Source of the DNA: Sialis fuliginosa
Lineage: Eukaryota > Arthropoda > Insecta > Megaloptera > Sialidae
DNA: 64,000 nt
NCBI GenBank assembly: GCA_961205875.1
Contig: OY540816.1
Coordinates: forward strand, 14,394,701 to 14,458,700
Direction of reading: 5' to 3'
Shown here: piece by piece, positions 1-12,264 of the stretch
Position numbering within the stretch: position 1 is the stretch's first letter
Layout: each line of letters begins with the position of its first letter
Program-made: the position numbers and the translations under genes
The notes under the pieces: model-generated
What the model saw: the letters and a program-made list of their open reading frames with translations, nothing else
Database searches by the model: none
What the model was told of the DNA's origin: nothing

Positions 1-355
1 ATTTTACGATAGGTTCGTATTAAGAACATTTATAACTAATATTTTCTAATTTAAAATCACGTATTATGAATGCTTAAGAAATGATATTTTCTACTACAAA
101 TGTATAAAAATGAAAAGATTAATCGATAGTAGTTTTGATCTTAATGTAATCAAACCGCTTGTTGTGATTGATACCTACGTTTTACTAACAATAATCAAGT
201 TGATTTGAGTATTCAAGACGGATTTTATTTCTGCATTTATTCATAAATATAAGTAACAGGATGAATAATAATCTATTAAATGATTAATGCTATTTATAAC
301 TTATGAGAAAATACATAAATCTCTATTGGTTTAAAATTAAAACATCTATTTTAAT
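1..355. other. AT-rich DNA without recognised features
   Basis: Very AT-rich sequence with short homopolymer runs and stop codons in all frames. I see no repeat shared with the rest of the window and no coding signal. Confidence 0.6.
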
Positions 356-529
356 TTAATATCTATTAAAACAAACACTGGGGTTGAAGTAAGAAATGGG
401 GAGAGGGGGGTAAAGTTGAGTGATTCCGAAAGCTCCAGCAGCTGCAAATACATTCACGCTGGTTTGTAAGACATAACCATTGCTTACAATAATTGTATCA
501 TCTGTTTTGGTGTGAGATATACGCACCAT
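356..529 (-). CDS. Coding-like 57-codon frame, possible exon or gene fragment
   Basis: On the minus strand an ATG at 529 opens a 57-residue frame that ends at a TAA (356-358). Its composition differs from the surrounding AT-rich DNA: the middle reads ...SNGYVLQTSVNVFAAAGAFG..., with C- or G-ending codons and a proline-rich stretch (YPPLP) near the C-terminus. A TGA lies directly before the ATG in the same frame, so if this is part of a gene the frame must be joined to another exon or be broken there. No signal peptide, catalytic motif or known domain is recognised. It could be a decayed exon, a small peptide gene or a transposon scrap. The call rests only on base composition and an uninterrupted frame. 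Confidence 0.2.
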   Translation of the reverse strand: MVRISHTKTDDTIIVSNGYVLQTSVNVFAAAGAFGITQLYPPLPISYFNPSVCFNRY

Positions 530-2927
530 TCAGGCCGCCTCATAAATACCGGCCAGATTAATATATTTGTATCTTTTATTGGAATGTATCGAATGCTTAA
601 TTAATGTTAAATTCCGAGACATACCGGATAAATCTCTGATAACGAGATAATATTTAACTCGGTTAAGTACAAGCTGCTTGCTTGGAGATCTTGAAAATTT
701 AGAACAATTAACTGTATAATGTTATGAGAATTTGAGCAACTTATTACACATTATAATATTTTGACGTATAACTATGTCTTCCCCAGTGGTATAAGGAGTA
801 ACTTTTGAAGCACAAATATAACGAAATATGTTATACTTTGAAAGCTTATATCTCCGGATCTAATAATCGTAGAGCAATAAATAAAATGCCAAAAGTTAGC
901 TTATTTAATCCAATTTATGATAAAATGAGTAATAATCTTCCATCTTTCAACTTTTAAATACAGTAGCATAAAAAGTTTAGCTAATTTTTATAGAAGTTTG
1001 TACATATAACCGACTTCAATATTTCGCCTTCTGTCACAGATGAAGGATTGTAATTGATCTCATTAAATCCGGCAGGGATAATCCTACGGGGGTGTAAGGA
1101 TTCCACAGGAAAAATCTACCCCTTTTATTTAATGAATAAATAATAAAAAACACAGTTACCTTATAGTCTTATTTATAAAAAAAAAATTTAACCAAGCTAA
1201 TTAAACATGTATATATGATATTTTCTATAAGTAGTAAAAAATTGACAATAGATGTAGTTCTGCGGCATAGTTACTACCTTGTCTATTCATCGATATCTTA
1301 AAATAATTACCAAACTATAAGAATTCCTGAATTTAAATAGAATTGAGCAGACATATTCTTTATTTTGTTAATAAATGCTTATTGCAAATGAACAATATCT
1401 GTATATCGTTTTTTGTTTTGAAAGTGGCCTAAGTTCAATATTAAAAAATAGTTAATGCTAGTTTCAATTACAGTTATGAGGACTAAGAGTTCTTAGAAAC
1501 ATAAAATAAGAAATATGTCTGTAGAGCTATTAATTAACTGTTGTAAATGTAAATAAAAAAATACACGTTATAACATAAGTATTTACATATTAAGATTATA
1601 TAGACACCAAACCAGATTTAGCTATAATTTCTAAAAGAAGAGCTTTATAATATTACTGAAAATATATAGAAAGTTATTAATGGTACAGTTCCTGAAAAAA
1701 AAATTATGTTTAATTTTATATATGACGTAATGTAGGTCAAATTGAAAAGATTTAAAAAATAAATATAATTTTGTATAATGACTTATTTAGTTTTTGAAAA
1801 AGTAGTTTCGTTTAAAGAGAAAATGTATGTTTTTATATTAATAACATTCATGATTCATGTGATTCGTATCATAAAATATTCTTAAACTGACCCTGCTAGT
1901 CGCTGACAGTTTTTAATAATTAGTAATTACTGAAAGCAACACTGCAGAAATATCGAGATTATAGTAATTATACTTTTTCACACGTATTTATTAAAAAGCT
2001 GTTAATGCTCGAGTATTAACAAGTATACAAAAACGTTCATCGCGTTATGAAACAAGAGCAAAAAACTTGCGGTCTAGTAAATTACATATTTCACACCTTG
2101 TACAAAATAAAAATTAATTATGATATGCATGAAAAACATATTTATTATATCTTATAATGCTTATAAAAAATATGCATGTTACATGGGGTATTAAAATAAA
2201 ATACTTCTGACAATCAATATACCTATAAATTATATTTTCTTCGTTAACATTATGGTGTGGCCGCATTGGCCACTGTGTGGTAATTTTTCGAAATAATAAA
2301 CTGTATGGTTATAACACTTATTTGATTGAATATTTTGGCACATACCTTTAAAACTCCGGTGAAATCTAAACTGATACCTAGCTTCTGCGTGACAGGTAAA
2401 CTTTAGGTAAATTGAGGTTAGGTTCGTCACGTTTTCACTAGGATCCCTCTTTATTCAATTCAGATAAGTCGTGGTGGCAATTAGGATATTACACAAAACA
2501 AAACTACACGATACACTTTTGAAATAACACACTTTTTCTTGGTTGGTGAATTAATATAACATATAAACGATACGATAATATGAAACGTGCGAACAGGACA
2601 ATAATTCTGTCACGTCTATAAAACGCAATACCTAATCAAGTTTAAACAAATCCGTTGCAAACTGATTAGTAACGCTAATTGGTGGTTCCATCTATTAGAA
2701 AATTAAAACATATTATTATGGATGCACTTTGCAATATCTGCCAAAACAGATTATATTGTATAAGCTTACAAGTTTATCTAAACAAGCAAAACTATTAAAA
2801 ATTCAATTTGTGACCAGATAATGAACGAAAAAGCCATTCTAGTGACCTAAAGTTCTTAAATCTTTTTCCAAATACCTACTATATAAATCTAAAAATACAA
2901 TTTATTTTATCATTTTAATTTTTTCAA
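530..2927. other. AT-rich DNA, no gene recognised
   Basis: Mostly AT-rich with stops in all frames. The only less AT-rich patch is about 1015-1125, where the minus strand reads a short coding-like stretch (FFLWNPYTPVGLSLPD) before a stop. It is too short to call a gene. The minus-strand frame at 2230-2430 looks random. Confidence 0.5.
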
Positions 2928-4043
2928 TGTCCGATATTATAGACTAGCTAACAAATATTTACTAGCTTGCAAGCACTTTCAAATGGGGTATCAATCGCTC
3001 TTGAAGTTTTTGACACATATATAGTAGTAAGGTTAGAAAATACACTTAAGTAAATATACATTACATATCTTGTTGTTTTTTTTTTACTTTGCATGTCATT
3101 ATTTGTTAAAAACTAAATTAATAACTCATATAAGTTTGATACCCTGTTTGAAAATGCTTACAAGCTAACAAACTTTGTTAACTAACAAGGGGAAGCAACA
3201 GCACGGTCCATGAGAATTTCAATGAGCTTGTGGTATGTCAAACTAGAGCAAAAATAAAAAGACACGTGTCCAACAATTTGATCTCATAGTCCTTAATTAC
3301 AAAGATAATTAACTTTGAAAATTTGTGTATTCAATATAACCGTGTATTATGTTCGCTCGAAATATAAGTGTGTTGGCCCTACGGTCAACGCGCTGGCGTC
3401 TCGCCTGGTTTTAAGATTTTGATTTTAATTTTTATTTACAATTATTTTTTATTTTTTGTACACATTACCTCTCCCACTTGCGTAAAAATCGATAAATTAG
3501 ACATAAATAAAACATATATTATTATTGACAATAGATGTTTGTGGTTTCTTTCAAGTTTGTTTTTTATTAAAACTTTTCAATTTATTAATTAAAAACTAAT
3601 GAGTTGTGTCAATAATAAATTAAATTTACTTTAAAACAAATTAATAATTATGTACTGGCGTATATATCAACATTTTCATTGTCAATAATAATATATGTTT
3701 TATTTATGTCTAATTTATCGATTTTTACGCAAGTGGGAGAGGTAATGTGTACAAAAAAATAAAAAATAATTATAAATAAAAATAAAAATAAAAATCTTAA
3801 AACCAGGCGAGACGCCAGCACGTTGACCGTAGGGCCAAACACTTATATTTCGAGCGAACATAATACACGGTTATATTGAATACACAAATTTTCAAAGTTA
3901 ATTATCTTTGTAATTAAGGCCTATGAGATCAAATTGTTGGACACGTGTCTTTTTATTTTTGCTCTAGTTTGACATACCACAAGCTCATTGAAATTCTCAT
4001 GGACCGTGCTGTTGCTTCCCCTTGTAAGCTGTAATACCGAAAA
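2928..4043. mobile_element. M2-family MITE copy, split by a nested hairpin element
   Basis: The left terminus TGTCCGATATTATAG at 2928 and the right terminus, which reads out as TAATACCGAAAA at about 4032-4043, are inverted relatives of the M2 termini at 47161-47484. Subterminal inverted blocks match as well: a CTTGCAAGCACTTTCAAA-type block near 2968 and its complement near 3148-3165. The copy is interrupted at 3184/4026 by the long inverted repeat described separately. Without that insertion the M2 copy is roughly 275 bp. The right side is followed by TA; the left flank is AA. It encodes no protein. Confidence 0.7.
3185..4025. mobile_element. 841-bp foldback (giant inverted repeat) nested in M2
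   Basis: The left arm (3185-3532) and right arm (3678-4025) are nearly perfect reverse complements over about 348 bp, separated by a spacer of about 145 bp. The outer ends read ACAAGGGGAAGCAACAGC and its complement. Differences are few: single-base changes and a lengthened A4T run near 3776-3795 in the right arm. The arms lie exactly between the two halves of an M2 element, which shows insertion after M2. The small frames at 3368-3592 (+) and 3648-3842 (-) share a peptide only because of the inverted repeat. The transposon superfamily is not recognised, and no clear target duplication is visible because the M2 sequence at the junction is itself repetitive. Confidence 0.75.
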
Positions 4044-4045
4044 TA

Positions 4046-6086
4046 AGGATGGTAATATTAATATTAACCCTGTTATTTTTTATAATGTTGACATTTCACT
4101 CACATACGAAGTGTTAACTATACCTATCCAACTGATTTGCATAGAGAGAACGAAGGAAGAAGTCGTGCTCGCTGTACCCAATCATCGATACTTTGACCTG
4201 GAGATAATTTAACATGTCACCAGCAGGTGAGAATTAGTGCGAGAGGTGGTACCCCTGGACCGCCCACACGTGTGGTCCATTCTTCACCACAACGGGGAGT
4301 CACAACAGATAACTGATTATTGAAAATCATTATTGAAATATGTACATACATAATTCAATTTTTGTATTGAAGTATACGTACTTGTTAAATTAGTTTTTGT
4401 GGAGAAAGGAATTCGCATTTGATCCTTTAGTTGTGACATTTGTATTATCGCGCAGGAGCGGCATCTTTTATGCGATTGACAGGAAGAAATAAATCATTAC
4501 TTTCTATTTTAATATATGAGTCATATTATGTAAATTAAAATTCTTCTTCATTATTTTTAATGCCAATTTGATCTTCTGATTTACTGATAGCTCATTTGTG
4601 TTATTTAATTAGATGCTGAGTACAAAGGGACACAAAATGGAATGGAAAAGCGCTATTGGGCTAATCATAGATGGTATGCACAAACATGGTGGCCATGTAA
4701 AATGTATATTGGGCTAATCATAGATGGTATGCACATACATGGTGGCCATGTAAAATGTATATAGGATTGAGGGTAGGAAATATGGAAAATTTCTAGATTT
4801 TCAGCCTTGCTTCCATCACAAATTCTATGAGTACTTATAGCTCCTTGTTTTGGAAAGAATATTTTTCAGTATTAGTTTTTTTTTTGCTATATCTGGGTCA
4901 TTTAAAGATAATGTGTTCAATATCTGCCACTGATTTTTCTTGCATTCACTCAAGGGTAAATTAACATTAATGCAGGTAATATAAAGGTGAACATCCATTG
5001 GAGAAGAAAAAGAAAAATGAAAGAATTTCTGTTGACGAATGTGTTTCCAAAATAAAAGAACTTTGGTTAAGATTTATAAACATTTTGTTCTGAATTAAAA
5101 CTTTTTTTGGATGTAACGGTTTCGAATTGTTGCAGGAACCAACTGTTCCACTAGAACAATACGCTTATTAGTCGTATCTAGAATTTTAGCTACAAAATGT
5201 CTCTTGTTCCTGTTTTTTCTTTGATGTTTACCACTTAAAACGGAAACAAGCAACACGCAACAACATTGTTGTCACCATCAATAAGAGGTAACATATTATT
5301 GAAACTTTTAAGATATATTTTTTGTTCGTGGATATGTAAATATGCGTCTTTATTTCAATTTTGAAATTTGCAGATAAAAATGCAATATTACACATTTTTA
5401 GATGATTTTGAAATTATAACACTAAAACAGTTTCTATTATCAAAATGATGCAATATGTAATTACGAAATTTAATTGTAACGAAAAGTCAAAATCATACTA
5501 CATAAATTCGTAAAAAAACAATAAAATTTTGAATAAATGCTTTTATATGTGCCCTTGGCCTAAATGCAAACATCGCCAATGTTTTGATAAAAATCTCAGT
5601 GGCGCCAGCATGAAAATTAGAACGGTACAAATTAAAAATAAGTGTTGATAATTTAATTGCGGTTGTCTGTCTCAAGGAGCTTGAGTTAATTTTATAAACA
5701 TATGGAAATTGTGATAATTATACCGCTTCATGAAAGTTTTATGCTGAATTTTAATTCAGTATGCAGATATTAACACCTTACACTGCCTTACAAAGTCACT
5801 TTATGAATAATTTAATATTGTTATATAAAAAAATATTGTTAATATGTTACTTTAAAAAGGCTTTGTTTAATGCACTTAGGTGGTGATCTATATCATGAGA
5901 TCTTAAAAAATACGAATAATCAATAATTTCTAGAGCATTGGTTCTCAAACATTTTTAATTAAAAATTCTCGTAAACCTAGTAACCTTAAAATTTAATCTT
6001 GTTTTAACCATTTTAAATCTAAGATTCCTAAATTGAGTACGCTAAATTTGAGTTTTTGGTAAAATCGTAAATATATATTTTATAGA
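4046..6086. other. AT-rich DNA with a few repeat fragments
   Basis: No gene is recognised. About 4200-4310 is less AT-rich and holds the 12-bp palindrome CCACACGTGTGG (4264-4275). A 54-bp tandem duplication is listed separately. Near 5939 the sequence TTGGTTCTCAAACATTTTT resembles a hAT terminus, but I find no partner end. Confidence 0.45.
4654..4761. repeat. 54-bp tandem duplication (2 units)
   Basis: Units 4654-4707 and 4708-4761 start with ATTGGGCTAATCATAGATGG and are identical except for a single base (CACAAACATGG versus CACATACATGG). Near identity indicates a recent duplication. Confidence 0.9.
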
Positions 6087-6088
6087 TA

Positions 6089-6499
6089 AGGTACTGGCAC
6101 CAGTCTTGGATATAACCCCAGTAATGGTTATTTTAAATGTACTGAATTAGAAATATTTGTTGATATTTGATTACTACCATTTCTGAAAATTAATCTATAT
6201 ACATACATTTTACTGTCTTAGAGCATAATTTGATGACAATCGGCCAATAGGTGTCAAAATCTTTTGTGTCATAGTACTTATCATTTTGTAATCATTAGTA
6301 AGTGTTCATCACTGCGTGCTCATTACTGCCTTTACTTTATCTATTACTAGAGAAAAAACATAAACAAAATAAAAGGTTATAATTTAAAAAACAAACTATA
6401 TTTGCGGACTTTGGTAATTAAATTGATTAAATAAAGAGTTACTGGTTTTATTAGTAATATGAGTTCATGAGAATTACAAAAAGAAGTCCGTCAGTACTT
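6089..6499 (-). mobile_element. M1-family MITE, minus orientation
   Basis: The + strand starts with AGGTACTGGCACCAGT after a TA (6087-6088). It then runs through the family body in reverse, including the conserved block ATATTTGCGGACTTTGG near 6400, and ends CGTCAGTACTT before TA (6500-6501). About 75 bp next to the right terminus are missing compared with the 43722 copy. There is no coding capacity. TA flanks suggest a Tc1/mariner-type TA duplication, but the TA could also belong to the terminal repeat. Confidence 0.85.
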
Positions 6500-7225
6500 T
6501 ATATTGCTATTGAATATTTATCAATCTTAAATCTTGAATACAAAACAGATTTTAAATTGAATGCACGATAAAATTTCTTATCATATATTTTTTACCTTCA
6601 TTCAATACCTACGTTAATTTAAGACTCGTATTTTAATGTATTCATTCAAGTAAGAAAACCATCAAATAAGAGTGCACTTATTTAAATCTGTAAACACACA
6701 AGACTGTTGCATGTTTTTGAGTAGCAGTTGAGAGAGAAAAATAATAATATCTGGACATGGTTATTGCAAACATCCGCACATTCTTCCGGTAAATAAAAAC
6801 CCAAACAGGCGAATAATGAACAAGAAATGAATGGAGTGTATCCATGCGCTTGAGGTTGACCCACATATTCATAAACAAGAGTGTTTGGTCTTGCGTGGTC
6901 GTATATTATACTCCAAATACATACGTGTATAACATAGGAAAGTTCAATTATAATAAGACAATGCTGTTATTTAATTATTTTAAATTTTTAATATATAACA
7001 ATATTCCTTAATTAAATAATATACAGTCAGCTATAACTTCAATAAGAAACATCATTCTCTTGAAAATGGAAAGGAAGTGCCCTGGGGTAATTAGGGCAAG
7101 TGACAGTTATGATATCCATAGAAATACTGATTGAATTCTAGAGTGACACAATAGGATTTAATTAATACTAATAATAAACTTTATGTTTTAACATGATAAT
7201 AATATCCAAGCAGTTTTCGAAGTAG

Positions 7226-7500
7226 AAAATTGCCGTACGTTTTTTTTAGTATTTATTATAAAAGGAGGTGAATGAAACTTATATCATTCGAAAGGTATTG
7301 TGTCAGAGATATGCACAAAAAAAATCATGTATCATATGTTGTCGTTAAGGCAGGTAAAATAAAGTTTACATACACACATGATTCCCGTCTCTCACTGTTT
7401 GTTTTTTTCCCCTCGCTTTGTTCAATAGCATACTAGCGCCACCAAGCGCCAAAAATAAATAGTTTTGGGTTTCTGTCAAATGTAGAGAATACCAAATCAA
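7226..7500 (+). repeat. R4-family dispersed repeat, partial copy
   Basis: Similar to 14659-15091 over most of its length: a T-rich start, CTTATATCATTCGAAA, CGTTAAGGCAGGTAAAATA, then GCGCCACCAAGCGCC and AAAAATAAATAGTTT. It stops before the second GTTAAGGCAGG block seen in the 14659 copy. Not coding. Confidence 0.75.
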
Positions 7501-7530
7501 TTCAGTGTTGTAAATAATAGCTTTACGCTA

Positions 7531-9480
7531 TATAATAGAAAATGAAGTATTTAAGTTTCCAATAAGCGACCACTATCAAGGATGGGTGGATGGATATTGT
7601 TACATTTCTAATGGATAAATTATTAATTAATATAAGGTAAACGTGGTCAGTGATCTTTTTATCTAGCTCCATTGCAATTGTCAGGATTGTGCGACATAAT
7701 GTTTGTTAAATTAATTACGAAATTTACACATAAAAATACATTTCAAAATATAGACATAAAATGAAAATTAATCTTTCTTAAAAAAACATAACATATAACC
7801 ATTTTATACGGATTTAACAAGTATAAAATCATTATGATTAGATATGGCGAAACAAAAAATGTAAAATTAAAAATAATGCTATACGTAACTAAATTATTGA
7901 TCTTTTTAAAGTTCTAGATAATTATGTAATATCATTATTGTTCCCAGCATATGTTTCGTCGTTTTTACAGCGTCATTTAACCGTGTATATTATTCCCTTT
8001 TTTTCATCGTTTTTTGCTCATAACTTTTTTATTATGAATGAAACGCCAAAAAGTTACTAATAACAATTACAGAGAATTACTATGCCTACAAAAATACCCT
8101 TAACAAAATTTTTGTCACACTCACAGTTCCGGAGATAAACAAAAAAACCAATTGCACCCTTATTTTCAAAATTGCACCAAAAAGGCATCGTTCACGTTAT
8201 ATGTTACGTAATAAACAAATTAAAAAAATGAATTAGGTTAATTATAAAAATACTGACTTATTTCACATAAAAAAACATTTGATTGTATATTTTTGTAACA
8301 AATGTCCGGATGAACGAAAAAACAAAAATGATAAAATCATCCACGTTTTATGAAACAACCTATACTCTTATGAAACGAGATACAATTTCAATATAGATTG
8401 GAATAATTTGCTATATATTTATATTACCACCAATATAGACTATACATATACTTACATTTCATTATTATTGTAATCTGCTTTTGGTAATAAAAAACGTAAT
8501 TTGTTTTGCAGTGACTTCATTTTCTAATGCTGTTTCACTTTTTGTCCCATATCTTTGTACATTTAAACCATTTTTGGTATCGAGTAGTTGATTATTTTAA
8601 CAAAAAAAATTTAATAACTGTAGCAATTAGGCCAATGGTTTAAAAACTTTATTAGATTATTTAATAATAAGTAGGTACTTATATGTACATGTATAAAACA
8701 TTTTTATGGGTACTTTGAATTGTATGAAATTAATTATTTTATTTACTTTATATATGAGAATATATTGCTTGTGAAATGTAATAAAATTGTTTGTTAAATA
8801 TAGGTGTACCTGTTTTAATGACAAATGTTCAATTACCTAAATATATCTTGTTTAAGATCTTTATCCAAATCTTTTAAAGTATATTGTTAGTATAATAGTT
8901 AATACCCATGTTACTTTCAAATACATTACTACAGTCATTAACTTTTAATTCGATTTGAATCAGAAAAACACAGATTTCTACAAATTATTCTTAATTTAAT
9001 TATGTAAAATTAAGAAATATAAAAATTACATGTACGCAAATTATGTAAAATTACAGTACTTGTTGCAGCAAAAAACAGCAATAATCAAATAGTTGTAGAT
9101 AAGAATCTACAATGCGAAATGATTTTTTCTTATTGGAATGTCATACTTACAGAACAAAGTGTATGTAAAATTATATAATAATATGTATACGTGAAAAATA
9201 TGAAATAATAAAATTTCAGATAAATACCTATCATTATAATATATTATCTTTACGTTCACGTTACATACATTTGCAGACAGACAATAACTGTACATATTTG
9301 TAATATTTTTTATGATTTGTATATCTTTATTAACGGAGTATACATATTTAAAATGGGATATTTCAAAATGTTGTGTTATTTGTGCATAAGTATAGGTTTG
9401 AAATCAAATTAACTTATTTTCTTTACATGTTATTTAAGTTGTATATACTCGTTTATTCCAAAAAATCATTATTTTCAGTA
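7531..9480. other. AT-rich DNA, nothing recognised
   Basis: About 2 kb of AT-rich sequence with long A and T runs. Frames such as 9107-9295 (-) have random-looking composition. No family shared with other parts of the window was noticed. Confidence 0.5.
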
Positions 9481-9493
9481 AATCAGTTGGCTC

Positions 9494-9522
9494 CTGATAA
9501 GGACTTCTTGTGAAGTTGAAAC
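9494..9522 (+). ncRNA. Hammerhead-like core motif, degenerate
   Basis: CTGATAA (9494-9500) is followed by a stem GACTTC/GAAGTT with a TTGT loop and then GAAAC (9518-9522). The hammerhead ribozyme core is CUGANGA, stem II, GAAA, and such motifs are known in Penelope-like retroelements. Here the G of CUGANGA is A, and stems I and III are not evident. If related, it is an inactive remnant. Confidence 0.25.
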
Positions 9523-9660
9523 ACGTGTTGAGTGATATTGTTTACTTGCGGTTAAGGTATATACTGTATATGTTTAGTTTAAGTGATTACTTTCAAGTTC
9601 CAATTAGATTTTTTTTACCGAGAATAGGACTGAAAAGTATATTTGCGAAGTTTTTAATTT

Positions 9661-10161
9661 TTCTACATTTTTTTGTGATTGACGGACTTCTTTTTTGTAA
9701 TTCTCATGAACTCATGTTACTAATAAAACAAGTAACTCTTTGTTTAATCAATTTAATTACCAAAGTCCGCAAATATAGTTTGTTTTTTTAAATTATAACC
9801 ATTTATTTTGTTTATGCTTTTTCTCCAGTAATGGATAAAGAAATGCCAGTAATGAGCAAGCAGTGATGGACACTTGCTAATGATTACAAAATGATAAGTA
9901 CTACGAAACAAAAAGTTGCTATGATAATTAATAATAATTAATAAATAAATTATACTAATAAAATAGTTGAAATATCCACCATATTGACACCTATTGGCCG
10001 ATTGTCATCAAAATTTAAATCACGCTGTAAGATAGTTAAATGTATATAGATTAATATTCAGTAATGGTAGTAATCAAATATCAACAAATATTTCTAATTC
10101 AGTACATTTAATTAAAAAATAGCCATTACTGGGGTCATATCCAAGACTGGTACCAGTACCT
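9661..10161 (+). mobile_element. M1-family MITE, 5' truncated
   Basis: Family body from the TTTTTGTGATTGACGG block through ACCAAAGTCCGCAAATATAG to the right terminus ACTGGTACCAGTACCT, followed by TA (10162-10163). The first 40 bp or so of the family are absent or unrecognisable. The frame at 9510-9791 crosses the boundary and is not a gene. Confidence 0.85.
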
Positions 10162-10267
10162 TATGTGCACATATAAATACATACATACACATAGTTATAT
10201 TTTAGATAAAATAACACACACATGCAGAAACTGAAAGACAAGTAGATATTAGTGTAATGAGCGTTCA

Positions 10268-10470
10268 GTTTACTCCAATGGCACGAATACAGTCGCGGAG
10301 GTGAAGTGCGTCACGAAGTTAGCCGTGCTCGGGGCAATGCGCATGCGCAAGCGTAAACCCTGTGTAATTGCCATATAACGGATGGCGGAGGATTTTTACA
10401 GAAACTGCGCCGGTGTTTGCCCCTTTAACGTAACACAAAACGTTTTTTAATCTCTTTCGTAGAACCCGTA
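10268..10470 (+). promoter_or_regulatory. GC-rich promoter-like island with NRF-1-type palindrome and 5' splice site
   Basis: This 200-bp stretch is far richer in G+C and CpG than its surroundings. It contains the perfect 12-bp palindrome TGCGCATGCGCA (10338-10349), which matches the consensus for NRF-1 (ewg in insects). About 45 bp downstream is GGATGGCGGAGG, resembling a YY1/TISU-type ATGGCGG start element. The ATG at 10382 opens a frame of only 22 residues (to 10450), so it may be a leader frame. A strong donor, CCC|GTAAGTG, lies at 10468. Together this resembles the first exon of a housekeeping gene on the + strand whose next exons would lie further right. No protein is identified and no transcript evidence is available. 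Confidence 0.4.
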
Positions 10471-10880
10471 AGTGTATTTATTGATACTTATACAGTTCAC
10501 AAGCCCTTGATTTCAGTTTATGTTGTTAGTTTGTAAGTAACATTTATTTACTAGTTGAATTCAAAAATAAATCAAAATTTTATTTGATTTGCAAAATATT
10601 ATGTTTTATATGCGATAAAAATTTGACCTTTGCGAAAATGTTCCTGAAATCATATTTACGACCATGAAGTGTGGTTGACAGAATTTTTAAACTCATCTGT
10701 CAAAATAAACTGTAAAATTTATAATAAAAAAGACAAAATTAAAGTTAAAAACCACAAACTTGGACGTAACGGTCTGTAATAAATCTTCTTTATTTATTTT
10801 TTTAAATCGAGAATGACGCATTTGTAGTCTATATATTACATATATATGTATATCATTTACTTTAAAATATACCTATATAT

Positions 10881-11120
10881 CAGTGGTTTTCCAACTGTAT
10901 TCCGCGGAACCCCGGAGTTTCCATGAGTCAAAATAAAAATTCGAAAAAAAATTGTAACACAAGTAAGTGTTTATTAACTAAAAAATATAAATATACATTT
11001 AATTACATGTTACATTTGAAAATTAATGCATTGGAAGAAGTTACTTGGATAAGAAGGGCTTCGGATAAAAATCTTATAGTACTAAGGGTTTCAGGAGTCA
11101 ACAAAGTTTAAAGACCACTG
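10881..11120. mobile_element. Non-autonomous hAT element, 240 bp
   Basis: It starts CAGTGGTTTTCCAACTG and ends AAAGACCACTG. The 8 bp on the left (CTATATAT, 10873-10880) and right (CTATATAC, 11121-11128) match at 7 of 8 positions, the duplication length expected for hAT transposases. The interior TTCCGCGGAACCCCGG is familiar from other hAT MITEs. The 62-codon frame inside is not transposase-like. Confidence 0.9.
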
Positions 11121-11128
11121 CTATATAC

Positions 11129-12256
11129 CTATATTTGTCAACTTTTCATTGATGAGTATTTATAATTTAACTATATTAATAATTGCAATTGTTAATTTTT
11201 CAGGTAAGACATTTCTACTCCTCCCAACTGTATTCTTCAAAATCAGTTATTGAAATGTGCGTGTAAGTATTTGACCTAGTTGTTAAGTAAATCAATTAGT
11301 TAATTAATAAAATACATTTTTGAAAATTTCTAGATTTGTCGATCAAACTGACAGCTCTAATTGAAATTAAAAAATACAAACATTAAAAGCGGATACATTA
11401 GTAAAAACAATTTCTAAAGTAAATTGTATTTGTATTTTCACTAATAATAAAAATATAACGGACATATCTTATCTAAACGTCATTTTTTATATTAGATTAA
11501 ATTTTTAGATTTTTTTTTAATGGCGGTGAATTGTTAATGAGGTAATGAGGCTATAGTAGTTTGAGAGCTTTATTATTAAACATTTGCATTCGTCTAAAAA
11601 ATACCACATGCTGAATCGTGAACATACATTTTTATGAATATATCTAATTTGTAAGAAATTTTATTTTATTACTTTTCGTTTTTATTATTTCACGCTCAAT
11701 GTTATTTTAAGTATAAGATATTTTAATAATTGTAGTTACCCGAAGAAGCGTGTATAACATGTATTTATGATGTATATTAAATTAATCTTTTATGAATAAA
11801 ATTTTCCATAAAAATTATCGGAAAATTTTCTTTCTTTTTCTTTTTGTCAATTTTTGTAAATTAAACATATTTGTGTTTCAATTAAAGTTCAATCGCGTTA
11901 TTTTTTAGGTTTCACTAAATTAAATTTAAATTGTTTTGCAAATTCCGTAAAAAAAGTTTCGATACGATTTATAAAAACATATCGAGATAAGAAATAAAAC
12001 GTTTCAAAGAACTGTAACAAAAAAATAAATCAGAGCATTAAACTTAACGTTATTTTTATGACGGCCTTGAACTTATTATACATCAAATATTAATGACCTC
12101 TCTAAATTATATTGCTAGCAAATTCGGATCAACAGAAGTTAAGATCTTTCCATCGAACCTTTTAATTTATTTATTTAAATATTAAGAGGTCAGATATCTT
12201 ATAAACTAAGTTCTAAAATGTAAACTAGTTTACATATTTTTGAAGCTGCAAAGGGC
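11129..12256. other. AT-rich DNA, nothing recognised
   Basis: No coding frame or repeat family was recognised here. Confidence 0.5.
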
Positions 12257-12264
12257 TAGAAAAG

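Noticed and set aside
3368..3842. Frames on opposite strands with shared peptide (ITSPTCVKIDKLDINKT)
   Set aside because: The similarity follows directly from the inverted repeat 3185-4025 and not from protein conservation.
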